27,111 bases of DNA, taken from NCBI GenBank assembly GCA_028696755.1, contig JAQVGK010000002.1, forward strand, positions 1 through 27,111. Direction: 5' to 3'. Of this stretch, positions 22,106 to 27,111 are shown in pieces. The notes under the pieces are model-generated. The model had not been told where the DNA came from. It searched no databases and saw nothing but the letters and a program-made list of their open reading frames with translations. The number at the start of each line of letters is the position of its first letter. Position 1 is the stretch's first letter. The translations under genes and the position numbers were made by a program. This stretch comes from Bacteroidales bacterium. GTDB taxonomy: Bacteria; Bacteroidota; Bacteroidia; Bacteroidales; ML635J-15.

Positions 22106-24331
22106 ATGACGAACTACCTCATTGAAAAAGGAACAAATTATTCCTACCTGATTGATGCATTAAAAAAACCATCGTTTGAGAGTTTGCGCCGACTATCGGT
22201 AAACTTTGTAAACCAACTACCCGAAGAAGTACGAACAGAACTTTGGGAAGCTTTATTCAATGGAGTAGAAGTGCTCGAAAGTGAAGCATTGCTTTCGATG
22301 TATATGTATGCTTATGGCAAAATGCATGCGGCTAAATTACAAGCAGCATTTGAACACTTACCCACCGACAAACTTGAAGATATTCAACTAATTGATTGGG
22401 GCTGTGGACAAGCAATGGCAACCGTGGTTTATTACGAATACTTAAAAGAAAAAGAGATAAGTTCAACTGTAAAAACCATAACCCTGATTGAACCTTCTGA
22501 ATTAGCCTTAAAACGGGCTGCACTTCACGCACGTAAACTTTTCCCCAATGCCGAAATTAAAACTGTGAAGAAGGAGTTCGACAAGTTAACAGCCGAAGAT
22601 ATTCAGATAGATGACAATCAAACCGTTCTGCATTTATTCTCAAATGTGCTTGATATGGAATATTTTAATATAGAGCAATTAGCCGGACTTATTGAACAAA
22701 ACAAAGCCTACAACTTACTGGTTTGTGTCAGCCCCTATATAAATGACTTTAAAAATCAACGACTAATCAATTTTATTTCTTGTTTTCAAAACTCAAATAT
22801 AATTGCCGACTATGTAAATCAGGAATGGCATTGTGGTTGGACGATTGATTTTAAGGTGGTGGAAGTGAATCTGGCTGTTATCACTGATTACTATAACCTA
22901 GAAACAGAACATACTGAAACTGTTACCGACATTGACGGCAATGTATATAAAACCGTAAAAATTGGAAACCAAATTTGGATGGCTGAAAATTTAAGAGTGA
23001 GTAGATATCGGAATGGGGATAAAATACCAAATGTTACAGATAACAATGAGTGGTCAAAGCTTGATAGTGGTGCATATTGTAACTATGACAACAATAGATT
23101 ACTAAGTAAATTATATAATTGGAAAGCTGTTGATGACAAAAGAGGTTTAGCTCCTGAAGGTTGGCATATTCCAAGTGAACAAGAATGGTTTATTCTTACA
23201 CAAAATCTTGAATTTCAGGATTTAATATACAGATATCAGATACCAAATAAATCTATTTTTGGAAAAAAGTTTAAAGATTACAATAATGGGTTTTCAGAGT
23301 TAGTAAGCGAATGCCGTGACATTTTTGGTGCATTTTATAATATATCATATGAAGGAGCATGGTGGAATACTTCTGGTAAAGAGGCCTCCGATGCTTGGTT
23401 ACAAATGAGTCGTTTTAAAACTTCACTACCTGATTTTGATGATTTAACGGATATTTGGGAGAGTTATCAACGTGCGAATGCATTTTGTGTACGATGTGTT
23501 AAAGATTCTGAAACGATTGAAGATTTAAACACTGAGGTAAATGAAATAGATGATTCAATTGAGATTGTACAAAATGGTCAATTATATGGTCTTTGGAATT
23601 CAAAGGGTGAAATTATAACACCATTTATATTTGATAATGTTATTAAACTTAATGATGGTTCGGCTTGTGTATTTATCAATAAAAAGTATGGATATATTAA
23701 CAAAAGAGGAGAAATTATAGTGCCTATTATTTATGAAGTAACAGAGTACTTTATGGGCTCACATGATTATAATTTTTATTGTGGTTTAACAGAGGTGAAA
23801 CAAAATGATAAATATGGTTTTGTTGATAAAAAAGGTAATGTTAAAATTCCAATCATTTACGATTCGGTAGGATATTTCAATGAGAATTTAGTTTCTGTGT
23901 GTTTAAATCATAAGTATGGATATTTAAATAATTTTGGTGAGATTGTAGTGCCATTAATATACGATTTTGCAACAAGTTTCAAAGATGGTTTTGGTGAAGT
24001 AAGTTTAAGAGGGAAATATGGTTTTGTGAATAAAATGGGTGAACTTATTATACCTTGTAAGTTTGAAAGTGTTAAGTGTTTTAGTGAAGGCTATGCTGCT
24101 GTACGTTTAAATAATAAATTTGGATTTATTGATACAGAAGGCAGTTTAATGATTCCTTGTATTTTTAAAAACCCTTATAATGGTTTATTTTATGAATATG
24201 ATAATACAAAATACGAATTATACGTTTTTAAAAATGGTGAATGTTTGGTTGAATTCGATGAAAAATTTGTAGCAATAAACAAAAGTAGTGAAGTTTTACG
24301 AGAAGTTGATGTTACTTGGTATGTTGAATAA
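22106..24331 (+). CDS. Methyltransferase / FISUMP / WG-repeat fusion
   Basis: This 741-aa protein has a head (residues about 1-265) that is a SAM methyltransferase homologous to the one at 18977: 'YAYGKMHAAKLQAAFEHLP', IDWGCGQAMAT, 'TITLIEPSELALKRA', 'LHLFSNVLDMEYF'. From about 270 to 475 it has a Fibrobacter succinogenes major paralogous (FISUMP) domain: 'DIDGNVYKTVKIGNQIWMAE', 'RYRNGDKIPNV', 'LYNWKAVDDKRGLAPEGWH', 'AFCVRCVKD'. The rest (about 485-700) is six WG-type repeats, each of the form YG(F/Y)-(I/V)-x-K-x-G-E-I-I-x-P-x-(I/F)-Y/F. FISUMP and WG modules are usually cell-surface or interaction domains, so their fusion to a cytoplasmic methyltransferase is odd. There is no signal peptide. 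Base use looks more AT-rich after the head, consistent with recombination. Enzymatic activity of the head is plausible and its target unknown. Confidence 0.85.
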   Translation: MTNYLIEKGTNYSYLIDALKKPSFESLRRLSVNFVNQLPEEVRTELWEALFNGVEVLESEALLSMYMYAYGKMHAAKLQAAFEHLPTDKLEDIQLIDWGCGQAMATVVYYEYLKEKEISSTVKTITLIEPSELALKRAALHARKLFPNAEIKTVKKEFDKLTAEDIQIDDNQTVLHLFSNVLDMEYFNIEQLAGLIEQNKAYNLLVCVSPYINDFKNQRLINFISCFQNSNIIADYVNQEWHCGWTIDFKVVEVNLAVITDYYNLETEHTETVTDIDGNVYKTVKIGNQIWMAENLRVSRYRNGDKIPNVTDNNEWSKLDSGAYCNYDNNRLLSKLYNWKAVDDKRGLAPEGWHIPSEQEWFILTQNLEFQDLIYRYQIPNKSIFGKKFKDYNNGFSELVSECRDIFGAFYNISYEGAWWNTSGKEASDAWLQMSRFKTSLPDFDDLTDIWESYQRANAFCVRCVKDSETIEDLNTEVNEIDDSIEIVQNGQLYGLWNSKGEIITPFIFDNVIKLNDGSACVFINKKYGYINKRGEIIVPIIYEVTEYFMGSHDYNFYCGLTEVKQNDKYGFVDKKGNVKIPIIYDSVGYFNENLVSVCLNHKYGYLNNFGEIVVPLIYDFATSFKDGFGEVSLRGKYGFVNKMGELIIPCKFESVKCFSEGYAAVRLNNKFGFIDTEGSLMIPCIFKNPYNGLFYEYDNTKYELYVFKNGECLVEFDEKFVAINKSSEVLREVDVTWYVE

Positions 24332-24472
24332 TTATGATTTGTGAATTCAATCATTATCTTTATATTTATACACTCTTACTTTTTAATTTACAGTGTCTTA
24401 CAAATCAGAATATTGTCTTGTGGATATGAAATTTAAGAAGTAATTTTGTTCTAATTCAAAAATAAAACTACA

Positions 24473-25612
24473 ATGAAAGAACTAATTGGGAATGAAATTC
24501 TCAAATTACCAAAAGAAAGAAAAAATGAATACATTTTCGAGTTTGTATCAAGGACATTAAAAGAATATGAAACATTTTTAGATAGTACAGATGAAAACAC
24601 TTTTACTGCTTTTGAATTTAATGGTATGAGATATACAAAAGAGTTATTAATCAATTTGGTATCTATTTTATGTAACGGAATAAATGAAGCATTAAGTTTA
24701 CATTCTTATGAAAGTCCTTACCGTGCTTTTGTTGCTCTGAAACAAAGCCTCGATGAGGTAGATTTAATTGACAAAATTGATTTTAAGTTATCTACGAGCG
24801 GTCGATATTTTTACAGGATGCGAAATAATGTACCTACTTCAGAAATAAACAAAGAAACTCAGAAATTATCAATTGAATCGTTATTACACCATCCAATTGT
24901 ATTTGAAAATAAAGCAGGATATGAACGCTTTAGCATAAAACATATTCCAGCATTATATCTAAGTAACAGTTTATATGGTTGTTATCTCGAATTAGGACTG
25001 AAGCCAAACAATATAAATAATTGTTATGTAAGTATGGCTGAATTTGAAAGTCCAAACATAAAATTATTCGATTTGCGTGTTAGAAATGAAATCATTGAGA
25101 ATGTTTATAATGCAAATTTTCAAGAAAAATTTGCATATTTACTAATGTATCCATTGATTTTTACTTGTTCAATAATTAAAACTGATACAGATGATGAAAA
25201 AAAGCCAGAATATATCATACCACAGCTTTTTATAGAATGGATTAAAGAACAAAACAATAACATAAACTTTTTTGGAATTGCCTATTCTTCTACAAAAATC
25301 AATCAGACAAATGTTGATAAACCTTCACTTTTTTATAATGTGGTTATTCCAACTATAAAACCCACAGACAAACACGATTATTGTGAAGTGATTTGTGATA
25401 ATTTGCGATTGACAGAACCAATAAGATTCTTAGATCATTTTTTTAGAACAAAGCCAGATATGAATGGTTGCTTTTTTGACAGTAACATACCAGGTAAAGA
25501 ACACTTAAATTCAAATATTTATAATACTAACAATAATAATATTTTGTATGAAGCATCTGGGTTTGGCAATGTAGAAAAAATCCTTGATAAACATAAATTG
25601 TACAATTTATAA
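24473..25612 (+). CDS. RES-domain protein, putative NAD+-degrading toxin
   Basis: This 379-aa protein has an N-terminal helical extension of about 100 residues and then a RES domain. 'SGRYFYRMRNNV' (R111, R115 region) is the family's first arginine motif. 'HHPIVFENKAGYERFSIKHI' with 'PALYLSNSLYGCYLEL' is the NAD-binding pocket, ending in the conserved Glu (E173). 'KPEYIIPQLFIEWIKE' is a conserved helix. 'CDNLRLTEPIRF' closes the domain. RES toxins of Xre-RES pairs degrade NAD+. There is no Xre/DUF2384 gene beside this one. The only candidate partner is the 81-aa ORF 50 bp downstream. A long N-terminal extension that could sense or inhibit is uncommon in small RES toxins. It may be an abortive-infection effector. 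Confidence 0.82.
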   Translation: MKELIGNEILKLPKERKNEYIFEFVSRTLKEYETFLDSTDENTFTAFEFNGMRYTKELLINLVSILCNGINEALSLHSYESPYRAFVALKQSLDEVDLIDKIDFKLSTSGRYFYRMRNNVPTSEINKETQKLSIESLLHHPIVFENKAGYERFSIKHIPALYLSNSLYGCYLELGLKPNNINNCYVSMAEFESPNIKLFDLRVRNEIIENVYNANFQEKFAYLLMYPLIFTCSIIKTDTDDEKKPEYIIPQLFIEWIKEQNNNINFFGIAYSSTKINQTNVDKPSLFYNVVIPTIKPTDKHDYCEVICDNLRLTEPIRFLDHFFRTKPDMNGCFFDSNIPGKEHLNSNIYNTNNNNILYEASGFGNVEKILDKHKLYNL

Positions 25613-25662
25613 AACAATATGAAAGTAACGTTGATTTATTTACAACCTAAAATAATCGCACC

Positions 25663-25908
25663 ATGAATTTCGCAATTCAAGAAAACCCAAACGAAATAAA
25701 ACCCTGTATTCAACAAGTTCAGGAGCAGATATATGTTGATAAGGATGGTATTTATAGAATACCTGTCGATTTGATAATTACCGATTTTCCGGAATCTGTA
25801 ATAAATTCATTTATAGATTTCCTTAATGATTTTAATGACAGTATGAGATCTCAAATTTTGCGATTGATAAAATCAGGTGAAATATCTGTTAATTGTACCG
25901 AAGATTGA
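25663..25908 (+). CDS. 81-aa protein downstream of the RES gene, unknown
   Basis: This is a small acidic protein. It begins MNFAIQENPNEIKPCIQQVQ and has 'DKDGIYRIPVDLIITDFPES' and 'VINSFIDFLNDFNDSMRSQI' before 'LRLIKSGEISVNCTED'. The second half looks amphipathic-helical. No known antitoxin fold is recognisable. It lies 50 bp after the RES gene and 10 bp before the L,D-transpeptidase gene, so it may belong to either neighbour. Confidence 0.65.
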   Translation: MNFAIQENPNEIKPCIQQVQEQIYVDKDGIYRIPVDLIITDFPESVINSFIDFLNDFNDSMRSQILRLIKSGEISVNCTED

Positions 25909-25918
25909 ACTGTAGTAT

Positions 25919-26455
25919 ATGTATAGAAAACTTCAAAATATAGGTAAAGTGTTGCTGATAGCATTTTCAGTAGCAATTATTGCAGTCGTAACATACTACT
26001 TTTTCCCCGAACGAAAACTGCCAAAGGGCAGCAAAGTGGATAAAATCTTAGTTGAAAAGAGTTTTCGGAAGATGCATGTGTATTCGAAGGGCAAAAAGCT
26101 AAAAATTTATTCAATTTCATTGGGTTTCCGTCCGCATGGTAAGAAACGGTTTGAAAAAGATGGTAAAACTCCCGAAGGAAAGTATTATATTGTCAGCAAA
26201 AACAGAGAGAGTATTGCACACAAAAGCTTTGGAATATCCTATCCAAATGCAGCCGACAAAAAGTATGCAGCCCAAAGAGGAAAATCAGCAGGTGGTCATA
26301 TTATGATTCATGGAATGATGAACGGTTTTGGTTATTGGGGTAAATTTCACCGTTTTAAAGATTGGACAAGTGGATGCATTGCAATTACTAACTCAGAAAT
26401 GGATGACTTGTTTCGGCATGTGGATGTAGGTGTTGAGGTGGAGATAGTGGAATAA
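25919..26455 (+). CDS. Membrane-anchored L,D-transpeptidase (YkuD)
   Basis: This 178-aa protein has an N-terminal membrane segment at about 9-29 ('VLLIAFSVAIIAVVTYYFF'), probably an uncleaved anchor. A YkuD L,D-transpeptidase domain follows, with the H-G motif at H131-G132 ('HIMIHGMMN') and the catalytic S-G-C at 151-153 in 'DWTSGCIAITNSEMDDL'. The enzyme forms L,D-crosslinks in peptidoglycan or attaches proteins to it, using the Cys nucleophile in the periplasm. The catalytic set looks complete. It is a housekeeping-type gene, set at the end of the cargo region and just before a strong hairpin. Confidence 0.9.
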   Translation: MYRKLQNIGKVLLIAFSVAIIAVVTYYFFPERKLPKGSKVDKILVEKSFRKMHVYSKGKKLKIYSISLGFRPHGKKRFEKDGKTPEGKYYIVSKNRESIAHKSFGISYPNAADKKYAAQRGKSAGGHIMIHGMMNGFGYWGKFHRFKDWTSGCIAITNSEMDDLFRHVDVGVEVEIVE

Positions 26456-26491
26456 AAACGTCCTCCCAAATCGCCCGAAAAGCAAAAAAAA

Positions 26492-26536
26492 CCACACCAA
26501 CGGAGAATTAATTCTCAAAGTGTTGATGTGGCTTTT
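26492..26536. terminator. Long hairpin terminator after the YkuD gene
   Basis: CCACACCAAC (26492-26501) pairs with GTTGATGTGG (26522-26531) with one mismatch. Inside lies the perfect 14-bp palindrome GAGAATTAATTCTC (26503-26516). A-rich sequence before and TTTTA after allow termination on both strands. Confidence 0.8.
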
Positions 26537-26730
26537 ATAGCTTTTCTTAATAGGCAGAGCGGTCACAGCATATTGGTAATTTTATTTTTCTCGGCTAAGA
26601 AAAAAAGAAGCCGAAAAAATAAAAAACCAAAAAGCTGTAAGAGTTTTACGACAGGGAAAGAGTTTTATAATTAGAATCATTTTTCAACTGCCGATTAATA
26701 ACTGCCCAAAATATACGGAAATCGGTCAGT

Positions 26731-26767
26731 CAAAGCCTGAAAGTTAATTACGGGCAGCTCCGCAGGG
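26731..26767 (+). repeat. Copy 2 of the AGTTAATTACGG repeat
   Basis: AAGTTAATTACGG (26741-26753), then GCAGCTCCGCAGG, preceded by GTCAG and CCTGA. It is the partner of the imperfect copy at 21744-21785. Confidence 0.55.
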
Positions 26768-26982
26768 CAAAATCCCCAGCCCCAAAAAATCCCCACCATT
26801 CGTTCCTCATGGCTCGCACGGTCTTTTTTGTGGCTTCCACACAATCCACGCTTCGTTGTTTTTTTCTGTCATGTTTTTTGCAATCAACCCTTCTTTTATA
26901 GTGATGTTTTTTCAAAACCACTATTTCAATCCACGCTAAAAAAAAGCAAAAAAACACGCCAGAAAAACAACAACTCAAAGCT

Positions 26983-26992
26983 ATGTATACAT
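26983..26992. repeat. Palindrome ATGTATACAT
   Basis: This perfect 10-bp palindrome is followed immediately by TAACATGTAGTTA, itself an inverted repeat (TAAC/GTTA), sharing the T at 26992. Together they form a small cluster of dyads in the gene-free right end that could be a protein-binding site. Confidence 0.35.
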
Positions 26993-27111
26993 AACATGTA
27001 GTTATAGTACTTTTTTCACCAAATAGGCTCACTTCGTTCGGGGGATAAACCCCTGAAATAAAGTCCTATAACCAAATTATGTATAATAGCCGCACAAAAT
27101 CAACGCTTTGC

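Larger units (their letters stand above)
26537..27111. other. Gene-free sequence at the right edge, probable element backbone
   Basis: About 575 bp with no convincing gene. It is compositionally different: many A/T runs, with scattered GC-rich blocks such as 'GGGCAGCTCCGCAGGGC' near 26752. Long open frames on the minus strand (for example 26748-27032) are lysine/arginine- or cysteine-rich and unlike proteins. Segments like 'AAAGCTGTAAGAGTTTTACG' (26631-26650) and the AGTTAATTACGGGCAGC block look like sequence I associate with Bacteroidetes conjugative elements near transfer genes, from memory only. I cannot locate an oriT with confidence. Confidence 0.45.

Noticed and set aside
26748..27032. 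94-aa minus-strand frame at the right end
   Set aside because: The translation has a Cys/Phe-rich stretch followed by a Lys/Arg-rich stretch, lacks a plausible fold, and lies in repeat- and A-run-rich DNA. No promoter element was seen.

Overview
The window looks like accessory cargo of a Bacteroidetes chromosome, probably carried on an integrative/conjugative element. The DNA is AT-rich. Promoters carry the Bacteroidetes -7 signature TAnnTTTG(C), Shine-Dalgarno sequences are mostly absent, and the protein families (BT4734-like primase, FISUMP, DUF1508 pairs, YkuD) fit that phylum. The left edge is the 3' end of a BT4734/VirE-N-type primase-associated gene, a common mobile-element backbone gene. 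The right edge is about 650 bp of gene-free sequence that looks like element backbone. Almost everything between is defence, toxin-antitoxin or nucleic-acid-repair cargo. No tRNA, rRNA, CRISPR array, integrase, transposase or att site was recognised.

Region 1 (571-11158) is the strongest candidate for an undescribed multi-gene defence system. Its first part is an MmeI-family N6-adenine methyltransferase whose nuclease motif looks lost, followed by an AlbA_2/HATPase_c_4 protein. After a 268-bp gap with a 28-bp near-perfect palindrome comes a second tight cluster: SF2 helicase, 90-aa protein, GIY-YIG/ASCH protein, DUF262/HNH (GmrSD-like) protein and WYL regulator. The 90-aa and GIY-YIG proteins share an N-terminal ELFNDP peptide. 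The likely logic is that the methyltransferase marks self, the helicase and nucleases attack unmarked DNA, and the WYL protein regulates.

Region 2 (11150-13130) holds a dGTPase-like HD hydrolase and a secreted protein. A direct repeat, TTGTCA-N4-TTGTCA, lies upstream of both and also upstream of the methyltransferase, suggesting one shared regulator.

Region 3 (13211-15620) is a tight HEPN / unknown / SecB-like operon that resembles a toxin-antitoxin-chaperone (TAC) module, followed by a 52-aa putative antitoxin and a GNAT toxin. Region 4 (15634-16848, minus strand) holds small conserved proteins of unknown role: a 56-aa protein, a double DUF1508 protein and a 131-aa protein.

Region 5 (17218-24331) is an AlkB / DUF1848 / methyltransferase-NERD-SF1 helicase operon, followed by a decayed DUF1848 copy and a second protein. 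That second protein has the same methyltransferase head, but its tail is a FISUMP domain plus six WG repeats. This looks like duplication followed by exchange of the C-terminal module.

Region 6 (24473-26535) carries a RES-domain protein (putative NAD+-degrading toxin), an 81-aa unknown protein and a membrane-anchored L,D-transpeptidase, closed by a hairpin terminator. All family calls were made by eye from motifs, without database searches.
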